A stretch of DNA of 64,000 bases from Clostridium ragsdalei P11 (GTDB lineage Bacteria; Bacillota; Clostridia; Clostridiales; Clostridiaceae). The number at the start of each line of letters is the position of its first letter. Position 1 is the first letter of the stretch. The translations under genes were made by a program, and so were the position numbers. The notes under the pieces were generated by a model. The model was given only the letters and a program-made list of their open reading frames with translations. It was not told the origin of the DNA and ran no database searches. Shown piece after piece: positions 36,764 to 45,085 of this stretch. The DNA is taken from positions 62,001 to 126,000 of the forward strand of contig NZ_LROS01000075.1 of NCBI RefSeq assembly GCF_001675165.1, read 5' to 3'.

Positions 36764-36820
36764 AAAAAGAGCCAACCTTAAGGCACCACTTAAATGTCTT
36801 AAAATTTTGGCTCTCTTTTT
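36764..36820 (-). terminator. Terminator or attenuator before the GlpA-like operon
   Basis: Minus-strand AAAAAGAGAGCCAA / TTGGCTCTTTTT stem with a long internal part, followed by a T-rich run. It lies only 33 nt before the GTG start at 36731, so it may either end the upstream transport gene or act as a leader attenuator of the flavoprotein operon. Confidence 0.7.
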
Positions 36821-36914
36821 ACTCTGTCATAACCATATTTCTTAATATTAAATTAAGTTTAACATATGCGATCACACTATTCAAGAATAAAGAATGATAA
36901 TTAAATAACAATCA

Positions 36915-36945
36915 AGGGTATAAAAATACCTTATTTATATACCCT
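36915..36945 (-). terminator. Terminator-like hairpin at the end of the FNT gene
   Basis: Minus-strand AGGGTATA / TATACCCTT inverted repeat spanning the FNT stop codon at 36931, followed by a T-rich stretch. Moderate support. Confidence 0.5.
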
Positions 36946-37773
36946 CACCTTTTGTTTAGAAGATTTATATTTATAAACAACAAAATATGCTAACCCAACA
37001 AATACTGATCCTCCAACTATATTACCTAAAGTTACAGGTATTAAATTATGAACTATTCCAGCTGTAGATACTATTTTATCTTGCGAAATTCCTGATGCTG
37101 CTACAAATGAAGCATTGGATTTTGCAAAAAGTCCAGCTGTTAAAAAGTACATATTGGCAACACTATGCTCAAATCCACAAGTTACAAAAGTCATTATAGG
37201 AAACCATATTATTAAAATTTTACTTATCATATCTTTAGCTGCAAAAGCACCCCACACTGCAAGACATACTAAAAAATTACACATTATTCCGCTGCAGAAA
37301 GCAGTACCAAAAGAAAGTGATGCCTTAGTAGAAGCTACCTTTATAACCGTTCCACCAAGCTTTCCACTACTCATACCAAAAGTCCCTGATTCAAATACTA
37401 AAAAAGCTACAAGAACTGATCCTATAAAGTTAAATATGTAAACTACTATCCAGTTTTTAATCATAGGCTTAAAGGTTATCTCTTTGCCAACTAGTGGCAC
37501 AACCATTAGACAATTTCCTGTAAAAAGCTCTGCTCCACATATAACTACTAACATAAGTCCTACCGGGAAGACAGCTCCTCCTACAAGCTTTGCAACTCCA
37601 ACATTTGTTATGCCATGAGATGCAACGGCAGAAACAACACCACCACATGCAATAAACGCCCCCGCGAGTATTCCAAGTACTGCTTGTTGGTAAGTCTTTA
37701 GTGCTGCTTTAGAACAACCCGCTCCTACAGCAGCATTACATATTTCATTTGGCTTTAACATATTATTTTCCAT
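36931..37773 (-). CDS. Formate/nitrite transporter (FNT/FocA family)
   Basis: A 280-residue channel with six hydrophobic segments at about 31-51, 65-85, 108-128, 156-180, 188-210 and 245-268. The pattern AGAFIACGGVVSAVASHG in the first segment and NFLVCLAVWGAFAAKDMISKI followed by WFPIMTFVTCGFEHSVANMYF are diagnostic of the FNT fold, with the central conserved His in FEHSVANM. FNT proteins move formate, nitrite or hydrosulfide. Formate exchange is the obvious use next to a Wood-Ljungdahl cluster, but the substrate is inferred. GGGGG before the ATG serves as ribosome binding site. It lies 25 nt after the DUF3786 gene, so they are likely cotranscribed. Confidence 0.9.
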   Translation of the reverse strand: MENNMLKPNEICNAAVGAGCSKAALKTYQQAVLGILAGAFIACGGVVSAVASHGITNVGVAKLVGGAVFPVGLMLVVICGAELFTGNCLMVVPLVGKEITFKPMIKNWIVVYIFNFIGSVLVAFLVFESGTFGMSSGKLGGTVIKVASTKASLSFGTAFCSGIMCNFLVCLAVWGAFAAKDMISKILIIWFPIMTFVTCGFEHSVANMYFLTAGLFAKSNASFVAASGISQDKIVSTAGIVHNLIPVTLGNIVGGSVFVGLAYFVVYKYKSSKQKVRVYK

Positions 37774-37797
37774 TTCGAGACCCCCATCTCTTATCTC

Positions 37798-38433
37798 TTA
37801 TTTCTTATATGCTAAATTTGTTATAATTCCTATAGATGTGTCTCCTACAACAGCTAAATCTTCAGCCGTAAAATAAAATGGCACATTACTATTGAATAAT
37901 ATCTGGGACGAAGGTGCAAATTCTTCATCACCTTCCCATAATGCAAAAATAACATATATGTTGTTTAAAAATCTAAATTTATAAGCAGCATCCCCCATGC
38001 TTACTTCTTGAGCTCCTAGACTTTCAAACACTTCTTTAAATTTGTTTATATTGTTTCCAAAGGTTTTAGATAATCTTAATAGGCATCTCCCATAAAAATT
38101 ATTATAATACACATTTCCGCCATCCACTTCTCTATAGGTTATATATTTATCAGAAGGTGCTAATCCTTTGCCCTGCATCAGATATCTCAAAATTAAAGTC
38201 CTAGGAGGATATTTTTCCATTTCAGAACCATCCTCATTAAGAACCTCACCGGAAGGATATTTTACTACTACATTTTTTCCCATCAATTTTACTTCTATTT
38301 CCCCTCTGGATTCATTGTATACGCACCCTGTATTTTTTGCCATTTCTTCAGGTTTAAAATTCTTAAATACACTTTTATAGTGATCATAGGGTATTTCATC
38401 CTTTGGTTTTTTGTCTATACCATTCTTGTACAT
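37798..38433 (-). CDS. DUF3786 domain protein of unknown function
   Basis: A 211-residue soluble protein. Residues 20-205 match the DUF3786 type seen mostly in acetogens and methanogens (YPPRTLILRYLMQG near 76, GKGLAPSDKYITYREVDGG, and LWEGDEEFAPSSQILFNSNVPFYFTAEDL). It has a single cysteine (C38) and no metal motif, so an enzymatic role is not visible. GGAGGGATG lies upstream of the ATG. Cotranscription with the FNT channel and proximity to the corrinoid and CODH genes point to one-carbon metabolism, without proof. Confidence 0.7.
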   Translation of the reverse strand: MYKNGIDKKPKDEIPYDHYKSVFKNFKPEEMAKNTGCVYNESRGEIEVKLMGKNVVVKYPSGEVLNEDGSEMEKYPPRTLILRYLMQGKGLAPSDKYITYREVDGGNVYYNNFYGRCLLRLSKTFGNNINKFKEVFESLGAQEVSMGDAAYKFRFLNNIYVIFALWEGDEEFAPSSQILFNSNVPFYFTAEDLAVVGDTSIGIITNLAYKK

Positions 38434-38546
38434 CTATTACATCCCTCCAAAACAAATAGCATTATTATTTTTTTAATTTTCTAATAATTATATAATCTCC
38501 TCATAGATGGTATATAGGACTAAACAACTTCAACCCTATATTTTTC

Positions 38547-38710
38547 TATCTGATGGCTATCTACTGTAACACTCCCACTTCTATCAAAGTGGGAGATACT
38601 AGAACTCTTGAGCTTTAGCGATTTAGAGTTCTTATGCTGTGCATAACAGTAGCTACGCCCCTAGATAATTCATCTAAACTTAGTGGGTCCCACTAAGTAA
38701 GATTCATTGA
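38547..38710 (-). repeat. Structured repeat family C, copy 3, nested in an inverted repeat
   Basis: Nearly identical to copy 1 at both ends, but with a shortened outer stem (ACTTAGTGGG / CCCACTAAGT) and a different middle. It sits between perfect 13-bp arms TAAACAACTTCAA (38521-38533) and TTGAAGTTGTTTA (38716-38728), so it appears inserted into the terminator hairpin of the His-rich gene. No gene is found in 38434-38744. Confidence 0.65.
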
Positions 38711-38744
38711 TAAAATTGAAGTTGTTTAACAAACCTAATCTAAG

Positions 38745-39089
38745 CTATTCCATATGCTTTTCTGCTTCTTCCAACATATTGTCAGCTTGCTTCATAAAGC
38801 CGATTGCCTTTTCAATAAATTGTGAAGTTTCTACTTTTCCCATATTTTTTGCTTTCTCTACCCATTCTGCAAATCCTTCTTCATGGGATTTATTATGCTC
38901 CACCCAGTGAGCCAAAAGTATTTTTAATGTTTTTTCTTCCTTACTTTCATCTCCATCTAACATTTCATGAGTATGATGGTGATCATCATCGTGAACATGT
39001 GTATGAGTATGAGCTATACCATCATGATAATGTTCATGAGTATGAGATGCATCGTCATGATGGTGGTGACATTCATGTTCGTTGTTCAT
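38745..39089 (-). CDS. His-rich small protein, putative nickel-binding
   Basis: A 114-residue protein. Residues 4-43 contain about 19 histidines mixed with Asp and Glu (HECHHHHDD, HTHEHYHDG, HTHTHVHDDDHHHTHE), a typical divalent metal sink. Residues 50-114 form an amphipathic helical domain (KILLAHWVEHNKSHEEGFAEWVEKAK, then QFIEKAIGFMKQADNMLEEAEKH). AAGGAGG lies 8 nt before the ATG. It follows the CooT-like gene by 23 nt. Nickel supply to CODH and ACS is the likely job, by analogy to CooJ (C-terminal His-rich) and HypB or SlyD His tails. The metal has not been shown. Confidence 0.72.
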   Translation of the reverse strand: MNNEHECHHHHDDASHTHEHYHDGIAHTHTHVHDDDHHHTHEMLDGDESKEEKTLKILLAHWVEHNKSHEEGFAEWVEKAKNMGKVETSQFIEKAIGFMKQADNMLEEAEKHME

Positions 39090-39112
39090 TCTAGTACCTC
39101 CTTATACAATAG

Positions 39113-39307
39113 CTACATTGCCTTTTCTATTACAATCTTATGCTCCAAAAGTCTTACTTCCTTTAACATGCCTTCTATTATCTCTTCTTCTCCTAAAATG
39201 TCTGTCAATGACAACTTACCATTTTCTTTTGGAATTATATCCACTACATAATCCATAATTTTACGTTCACCTTCAGGTGTTACCAAATAAGCTGTTGATT
39301 CACACAT
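39113..39307 (-). CDS. cooT: CooT-like small nickel-binding protein
   Basis: A 64-residue protein starting MCES, with the invariant Cys2 that binds nickel in Rhodospirillum rubrum CooT. The rest (TAYLVTPEGERKIMDYVVDIIP, then LTDILGEEEIIEGMLKEVRLLEHKIVIE) fits the small beta-barrel family (RNA-binding-like DUF2097/CooT type) in length and pattern. GAGGAGG precedes the ATG. It lies between the corrinoid activator and the His-rich protein gene. CooT assists nickel insertion into CODH, so this is a natural accessory of the cluster. The symbol is by similarity. Confidence 0.8.
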   Translation of the reverse strand: MCESTAYLVTPEGERKIMDYVVDIIPKENGKLSLTDILGEEEIIEGMLKEVRLLEHKIVIEKAM

Positions 39308-39342
39308 TTTTATTACCTCCTCTTAAATTTTACATATAAACA

Positions 39343-39408
39343 GGGTATTAATTCTGATATCAGGTAAGGTACTCGCCCAACCTGATATCAGAATAAATGT
39401 TTACCCTA
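39343..39408 (-). other. Strong intercistronic hairpin between the corrinoid activator and cooT
   Basis: Perfect 15-bp arms ATTCTGATATCAGGT / ACCTGATATCAGAAT with a 14-nt loop, extended by GGGTA / TACCC. There is no U-run on the minus strand, so it resembles an RNA processing or stabilising hairpin more than a terminator. Confidence 0.65.
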
Positions 39409-39501
39409 AGTTAAAAATTAACTTCAATTTAAGTATACTCCTTTTACTATGTTATTAAAATAACATAATGATAAAATGGCAGAATATTAATTTTAATATG
39501 A

Positions 39502-41436
39502 TTAAATAGATTTATCTAAAAGCTTCTTAACACTAGGAAATTTTTCTATATCCGTATGTGGTAAAAAGCAAGCTGATACAAACTGATCCATATATAATGG
39601 ATCTACACTAAGCTCTACATAGGTCATATGATTTGCTATTTCCTCCAGTTTGTGCCTTGCATCCTCACTCATCAGTGTCAAATAGCATCCCATAAGAGAA
39701 CTATTACCTATATAATTTATTTTATGCTGATCTATATCAGGCAGCATTCCTATCTTTACAGCATTACCTATATTTAAACTATTTCCTATGCCTCCTGCTA
39801 TATAGATTTTATCAATCATGGTAAAATCCATTCCCAGGTTATTTAAAAGTGTAGTAATCCCAGAATAAATTGCTGCTTTTGCCCTAATAAAATTGTCTAT
39901 ATCCACATCTGTTATACTTACATCTCTATCCAAATCATATTGTTCTTTAAAAACTAAAATATATTCCCCTATTCCGTTTTCATCAAATCTAACTCTATTA
40001 GTTTTTAAATTTTTTACTATTTTGCCCTTCCTATCAATAATTCCTGCAAACATCATTGAACATATTAAATCTATAATACCTGAACCGCATATTCCAAGAG
40101 GCTTTTCATTGCCAATAACGCTAATTATAGGTTCATAGTCACTACCTATTTTAACCTTTTCTATGGCACCTCCTGATGCCCTCATTCCACAACTTATTTC
40201 TCCACCTTCAAAGGCAGGTCCTGCAGAACAAGCACAGGTCATCAGATATTCTTTATTTCCAAATACAATCTCACCATTTGTTCCTAAATCTATAAATAGT
40301 ATATTATCTTCAGTATTCCACATTCCCGAAGACAATACACCTGCAGTTATATCTCCCCCTACATAACTTGCTACACAAGGGATCAAATATATAAATGTTT
40401 CAGGGTTAACTTCTATATTTAGTTCGGAAGCTTTTATAAAAGGAGTCTTAACAAAAGCAGGTATATATGGCTCCATTCTTAAAAAATTTGAATACAACCC
40501 CAAAAAAAGATGAGACATAGTTGTATTACCAGCCGTAACAAAGGATACCACTTGTTCCTTTCTTATTCCTGAATCCATATACATCTTATTTAAGAGGGGA
40601 TTTATAGTTTCCTGTATCACTGCGTGATTCAATTCCTGTAGTCCGTTACCTTTAGTAGAATACATTATTCTGTTTATAACATCTGCTCCATACTTTATTT
40701 GAGCATTTCCAGATGAAGCTTTTGCAATTAATTCACCATTGTACAAATCCACCAAACACGCTGCCACAGATGTAGTGCCAATATCCACTGCCACTCCATA
40801 AATCTTATCTGTCGTATCCCCTTTTTCTATATCAATAATTGTAGTTTTACCTACTCCTCTAGGTATATGAGTTATGGTTACTTTAAAATCTGCCTCTCTC
40901 AAAAGCTGAGGTATCTTCCTCAATATGGGTAATCTACAAAATACATTACTGCAATTTAAATGATTTTTAATATGCCTTTTTAATCTTTCAAAATCAGATA
41001 TATTATCATTTAAATTAGGAAGATCTAACTCTAAATAGTCCTTCCTTACATAAGTCTTAAATTCCATACCACATTTTAATATTTGATTTTTAGCTCTTTC
41101 AAATATTTCATATTCTCTCTTGCTTGAGAAATCTTCTATTTTCATTCCATGCATTGAAGAGGATGCAGTTCCTGGTATTTCTACTGATATATCTTCTTTA
41201 ACCTTACACTGACAGGCAAGCACATATCCTTCCTTTTTTTCTTTTTCTGTAATATGCCTGCTATCTTCTGATATAACATTTCCAGCTGTTATCTTAACTT
41301 TACATTTTCCACAGGACCCACTTCCATTACATGGAGTGTCTATAAATACACCTGCTTTTCTTATAGCCTCCAGCAGATTTTCTCCTTCTAAAACATCTAT
41401 TTCTTTGTTGTATGGAGTAAATTTAACTTTTACCAT
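39502..41436 (-). CDS. acsV: Reductive activator of corrinoid protein (RACo/AcsV-type, ASKHA ATPase with [2Fe-2S])
   Basis: A 644-residue protein that returns inactive Co(II) corrinoid in AcsCD to Co(I) using ATP. Residues 1-90 are a ferredoxin domain with C36, C42, C45 and C75 (TPCNGSGSCGKCKV, then GYVLACQC). A linker and middle domain follow to about 210. The C-terminal ASKHA ATPase has GVAVDIGTTSVAA near 213, ILFIDLGTNGEIVFGNKEYL and CSAGPAFEGGEISCGMRA. This order matches RACo of Carboxydothermus and AcsV of Moorella. AAGGAGG precedes the ATG. It follows gcvH in the Wood-Ljungdahl cluster. Other corrinoid proteins could also be substrates. Confidence 0.92.
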   Translation of the reverse strand: MVKVKFTPYNKEIDVLEGENLLEAIRKAGVFIDTPCNGSGSCGKCKVKITAGNVISEDSRHITEKEKKEGYVLACQCKVKEDISVEIPGTASSSMHGMKIEDFSSKREYEIFERAKNQILKCGMEFKTYVRKDYLELDLPNLNDNISDFERLKRHIKNHLNCSNVFCRLPILRKIPQLLREADFKVTITHIPRGVGKTTIIDIEKGDTTDKIYGVAVDIGTTSVAACLVDLYNGELIAKASSGNAQIKYGADVINRIMYSTKGNGLQELNHAVIQETINPLLNKMYMDSGIRKEQVVSFVTAGNTTMSHLFLGLYSNFLRMEPYIPAFVKTPFIKASELNIEVNPETFIYLIPCVASYVGGDITAGVLSSGMWNTEDNILFIDLGTNGEIVFGNKEYLMTCACSAGPAFEGGEISCGMRASGGAIEKVKIGSDYEPIISVIGNEKPLGICGSGIIDLICSMMFAGIIDRKGKIVKNLKTNRVRFDENGIGEYILVFKEQYDLDRDVSITDVDIDNFIRAKAAIYSGITTLLNNLGMDFTMIDKIYIAGGIGNSLNIGNAVKIGMLPDIDQHKINYIGNSSLMGCYLTLMSEDARHKLEEIANHMTYVELSVDPLYMDQFVSACFLPHTDIEKFPSVKKLLDKSI

Positions 41437-41473
41437 ATTTTGTGAATACCTCCTTGTGAAAAGTAACCTTTGT

Positions 41474-41848
41474 TTATTTCAAACCTGCTTCGTATTCAGA
41501 AGCATCTACTAAGTTTTTAACTTCTCCACTGTCTTTTACTTTTATTTTTACTATCCATGCATCATAAGCATTCTCATTTATATATTCTGGTTCATCATCT
41601 AGTTTTTCGTTAATTTCGAGCACTTCTCCAGATAATGGAGATATTACATCTGAAGCCTTTTTAGATGATTCAACAACTCCAAGAGAAACTCCTTGAGTAA
41701 TTTCATCTCCTACATCTGGCATTTCTACAAATAATATCTCTCCAAGTTGATCCTGTGCAAAATCACTTATGCCTATAAGTGCTGTGTCTCCTTCAATCTT
41801 TGCCCATGTGTGTTCTTTGCTATACTTTAATTCTTTTGGAAAATCCAT
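41474..41848 (-). CDS. gcvH: Glycine cleavage system H protein
   Basis: A 124-residue lipoyl carrier. The lipoylated residue is predicted as K63 in VESSKKASDV, which replaces the common ESVKAASD. HTWAKIEGDTALIGISDFAQDQLGEILFVEMP and the C-terminal YEAG are typical. ATG 41848 is chosen because AAGGAG lies 8 nt upstream; the longer open frame to 41908 has no ribosome binding site. The T and P proteins are absent from the window, while dihydrolipoyl dehydrogenase lies 6 kb upstream in the same cluster. It may carry methylene or lipoyl-bound redox groups for a glycine route attached to methylene-THF, or take part in lipoate transfer. Confidence 0.93.
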   Translation of the reverse strand: MDFPKELKYSKEHTWAKIEGDTALIGISDFAQDQLGEILFVEMPDVGDEITQGVSLGVVESSKKASDVISPLSGEVLEINEKLDDEPEYINENAYDAWIVKIKVKDSGEVKNLVDASEYEAGLK

Positions 41849-41954
41849 AAGTAACACTCCTTTATAAATTAAATTTTTTATAATTGGATGAGTAAACGGT
41901 TTATACAAAATTTCAGACTTACACTCTCAACTTAATAATTCATTTATTAAAACA

Positions 41955-41980
41955 ATAGTGACAGCTGCTCCTGTCACTAT
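41955..41980 (-). terminator. Terminator after acsB
   Basis: Perfect ATAGTGACAG / CTGTCACTAT hairpin, followed on the minus strand by TGTTTTAAT. It lies 24-50 nt after the acsB stop. It should reduce or end transcription before gcvH. Confidence 0.8.
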
Positions 41981-42004
41981 CATTTAAGTACTTAAAAAAT
42001 TTTA

Positions 42005-44131
42005 CTACATTATTGGATCCATCTTTAATGCAGGATGGCCTTTTTCTTCCAAGAATTTTAATACTTCTTCAGATTCTGTAGCTATAGTTTCATCACAGAT
42101 CATATCTGCAAAATTATCTATATTATATAATTCCTTTGCTGTCTTATTTAATTTTTCTGCAACAAAGTCTTTTAATTCTTTTGGCATCCAAACTATTCTA
42201 CCAAGTCCACCTTCACCTTTCATAAACTTCTTTGAAGCTATGAATTGTCTTCCATGTCCCATAAATCCTGGAGTATGAACTCCACCACCTGTCATAGATG
42301 CAAGTTCACCAAATGTCATTCCAAGAGGAGTTGTTGCTCCAAATTCCCTGTTTACCATTACAACACCATTTGCTTCTGGCATTATACCTGTAATACACTC
42401 AAAACATCCACAGGAAGTCATTGGATCTTGTAATATACTGTATAATGTAACACTCTTTACAGCGCCTTGAGAAATTTTTGAAACAGTTTCATTTACTTTT
42501 TCCCAAATACCTAAATTTTCATCAACCACGCCTTCTTTTGGAACTGCCTGACATGGTCCTGTTGGATTCAATTCAAGTGTAGCTTTAGCATCAAGCCATG
42601 AAACTGCACCGCAAAGTCCAAGTCTTTCAGGAGTTACTATACATACATGTGCAGGTGCAAATGATTGACACAAATTACATGAATAGAAAGTATCAACTTT
42701 TTCATCAACTAATGATTCAAGTCTTGCATCTCTTTCTGAATATCTAGGTACAGCATATTTGCCTTCCAATTCTTCAGCCTTATCTGGATCAGTTATTATA
42801 GTTACTTCACATTTATCTACAACTGAACCAAATTCATCTAACATTTTAGCATATATTACTTCACCAAAATGTTTCAATCTAAATCCTTTTTCAAAAGCTT
42901 CCTTACCTATTCTTACCCAAGTAAGATTTCTCTGACCAACATGCATTACTCCTTCTATATAGTTTAAGAAGTAGTGAAGTCTTCTTTCAAGCACTGGCTC
43001 AAAATCCTTCTGCATATTTGTTCCACTTACTTTAATAAGCATTCCAAGAGGCATTCTTCCAGGAGCCTTATCTATAGTATCTATATCTGGTCCTATAACT
43101 TCTATCTTGTGATCTTCAACTTCTCCCTGATCTGCACACATAACTAATTCCCAAGCTTTAGTCTTATTTCCACCAAACTCTGCAAGCATATCATTCTTTC
43201 TTATTCTTTCACCTTCAAATGCTGCTGCAAAAGCAACTGGAATTGGGATCTCAGTTATCTTTATCTTTATATTCCTAGCTTCTAATGAAGTTTTAACAAC
43301 TTTATCGTAATCTTTTTGAGTTAACAACAATGTAGGAACTTCTGGTACAACCTGATCAGTTATTACAGGGAATCCAAGTGCTATAGCTCCTGCACCTGCT
43401 GAAACTACAAGTTCGCTTAATGGTCCAAATGCATTTACAAAAGCAGGTACTCTTTCTGCTGTATATTTCAATATATCATTTAACTGTCCGCCCTTAATTC
43501 CTCCGAATATAAGTGCAGCTCTTATAGCAAAACTTACAATATGAATTACGGATGTAACATCATATCCAAGTGGAATAACCCTGAGGTCAAGTCCCATCTT
43601 AACTTTGCCTTCTATAGCCTGATCTATTACTTTGCCTACCAAACAAGTAAGTAATCCTTTTGATTGGTAATCCTTTATTACTTTTGCTGCAGTTTCAGAA
43701 TCTGGGAATTCTCCAAGTACAACTGCTACACCTGGAACATCACCTGTAACAAGTGGTACTCCAAATGATCTAATTATTGGATCTGAGATAAATCCTACAC
43801 ATGGTTCTGCGTAAGGAGCATCTGAAAGGACATACTTTGCAGCTTCTATAATTTCTGCTGCAACAGCTGTTGCAAGTCCTGAATTTAAAAGCTTATCAAG
43901 CATTTCCTCCTCAACTATCAAACTTCTTACTATATCTAATGCACCTTCTAATTCTCCTACATTAGTTATCTTTTTTCCTGTAGCTGCAAAAATTACTAAT
44001 AATGAATATGCAGTATCAGGAAATGCTACTTTATAGTCTCTACCCTTCTCGTCAACAGCTTGCTTAACTATGCCTTCAGCAGCTGCTAAAGCCTGCTTTG
44101 AACCAGTGAATACAGTTTGAAATAAATTCAT
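42005..44131 (-). CDS. acsB: Acetyl-CoA synthase (CODH/ACS alpha subunit)
   Basis: A 708-residue nickel enzyme that joins CO from AcsA, methyl from AcsCD and CoA into acetyl-CoA. The A-cluster [4Fe-4S] ligands are C485, C488, C497 and C507. The nickel-site cysteines C574 and C576 follow in MTSCGCFECI. The spacings (3, 9, 10, 67 and 2) equal those of Moorella ACS C506 to C597. The N-terminal 310 residues form the CODH-binding and tunnel domain, the middle binds CoA, and the C-terminus meets AcsCD. TAGGAGGGG precedes the ATG. It follows acsE, from which it is separated by a short tandem repeat. Confidence 0.98.
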   Translation of the reverse strand: MNLFQTVFTGSKQALAAAEGIVKQAVDEKGRDYKVAFPDTAYSLLVIFAATGKKITNVGELEGALDIVRSLIVEEEMLDKLLNSGLATAVAAEIIEAAKYVLSDAPYAEPCVGFISDPIIRSFGVPLVTGDVPGVAVVLGEFPDSETAAKVIKDYQSKGLLTCLVGKVIDQAIEGKVKMGLDLRVIPLGYDVTSVIHIVSFAIRAALIFGGIKGGQLNDILKYTAERVPAFVNAFGPLSELVVSAGAGAIALGFPVITDQVVPEVPTLLLTQKDYDKVVKTSLEARNIKIKITEIPIPVAFAAAFEGERIRKNDMLAEFGGNKTKAWELVMCADQGEVEDHKIEVIGPDIDTIDKAPGRMPLGMLIKVSGTNMQKDFEPVLERRLHYFLNYIEGVMHVGQRNLTWVRIGKEAFEKGFRLKHFGEVIYAKMLDEFGSVVDKCEVTIITDPDKAEELEGKYAVPRYSERDARLESLVDEKVDTFYSCNLCQSFAPAHVCIVTPERLGLCGAVSWLDAKATLELNPTGPCQAVPKEGVVDENLGIWEKVNETVSKISQGAVKSVTLYSILQDPMTSCGCFECITGIMPEANGVVMVNREFGATTPLGMTFGELASMTGGGVHTPGFMGHGRQFIASKKFMKGEGGLGRIVWMPKELKDFVAEKLNKTAKELYNIDNFADMICDETIATESEEVLKFLEEKGHPALKMDPIM

Positions 44132-44162
44132 TTTTAGCCCCTCCTAATTTAAAATATTATAT

Positions 44163-44201
44163 ATTATAACTCTAAATTATAACTCTAAATTATAACTCTA
44201 A
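44163..44201. repeat. Short tandem repeat at the acsE stop codon
   Basis: Three copies of a 13-14 nt unit (ATTATAACTCTAA), the last forming the Glu-Leu-stop codons of acsE. It would lengthen the AT-rich acsE-acsB spacer without touching coding sequence; replication slippage is the likely origin. Confidence 0.85.
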
Positions 44202-44975
44202 GTAAGAATCTGCATATAAAACAGCACCATTTACAACATCACAAGTCTTTATTGTCTCCATTAATCTCTTATCACATGGATTCATTATTGCAGAAGTAAG
44301 ACCACATTGTATTGCCATAGCTGCAAAAGTTGCATCCATTATTGGTCTTATTTCCTTAGGTGCTCCATTTGAAACATTGCTTAATCCACAGCAAGTTCTA
44401 AGACCCATATCACTTATTAATTTAATAGCCTCTAATACTTCTTTTTGTTTATCCTGCATGCCCTTTATTACTAAAAATAATGGATCAAACAGTAAATCTG
44501 TAGGCTCCATTCCAAGACCCATACCTTTTTCAAGCATTTCTGTACAATATGCTATTCTTTCATCATTGTCTTTTGTTATTCCTTCTTTTGCACAAAGAGC
44601 TATGCTCATAGCATCATACTCTGCAGCTAAATCTATATTTCCAATTCTTTCTCCTGCATCTGCAGAATTTATGATAGGTTTTCCTTTTTCTCTATTGTAA
44701 ACTTTAAGTCCTGCCTCTATAGCCTTCTTATTTGTTGTATCAAGTGCTAGTGGAACATTGTCAAATTCACTTTGAAGAGCCTTAACACCCCACTGCATTA
44801 TTTCTTCTCCATCTTTTCTTGCTGGTCCTATATTAAAATCTAGATAATTAGCTCCTGCATCCAATTGTTCTTTTGCTCTTTTAAATATTGGTTCAGGATT
44901 TCTCTCCTCAATAGCCTTCCTTATAGATGGAGATATGCAGTGAATTCTTTCGCCTATAATCATAAATTTATCCAT
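44190..44975 (-). CDS. acsE: 5-methyl-THF:corrinoid/iron-sulfur protein methyltransferase
   Basis: A 261-residue pterin-binding TIM barrel that moves the methyl group from methyl-THF to the cobalt of AcsCD. Conserved parts are MIIGERIHC at the start, LDAGANYLDFNIGPARKDGEE near 37-57, PIINSADAGERIG near 100, and CCGLSNVSNGAPKEIRP near 195, whose Asn contacts N5 of the pterin in Moorella MeTr. The length equals the family norm (262). TAGGAGG precedes the ATG. It lies between acsC and acsB. Cytoplasmic homodimer by family knowledge. Confidence 0.97.
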   Translation of the reverse strand: MDKFMIIGERIHCISPSIRKAIEERNPEPIFKRAKEQLDAGANYLDFNIGPARKDGEEIMQWGVKALQSEFDNVPLALDTTNKKAIEAGLKVYNREKGKPIINSADAGERIGNIDLAAEYDAMSIALCAKEGITKDNDERIAYCTEMLEKGMGLGMEPTDLLFDPLFLVIKGMQDKQKEVLEAIKLISDMGLRTCCGLSNVSNGAPKEIRPIMDATFAAMAIQCGLTSAIMNPCDKRLMETIKTCDVVNGAVLYADSYLEL

Positions 44976-45033
44976 GTTCAGATGACCTCCTATTTACCTT
45001 AATCTTTATAAACTAGTGTTAATTTATATTGTC

Positions 45034-45065
45034 AGGCAATAATTAAAAATTTTTAATTATTGCCT
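45034..45065. other. Perfect 32-nt palindrome between acsC and acsE
   Basis: AGGCAATAATTAAAAA directly followed by its reverse complement, with no loop. It lies 21 nt past the acsC stop. The transcript could form a hairpin without a U-run, suggesting mRNA end protection or processing. Confidence 0.7.
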
Positions 45066-45085
45066 ATTTCTTACTTAAATATTTC

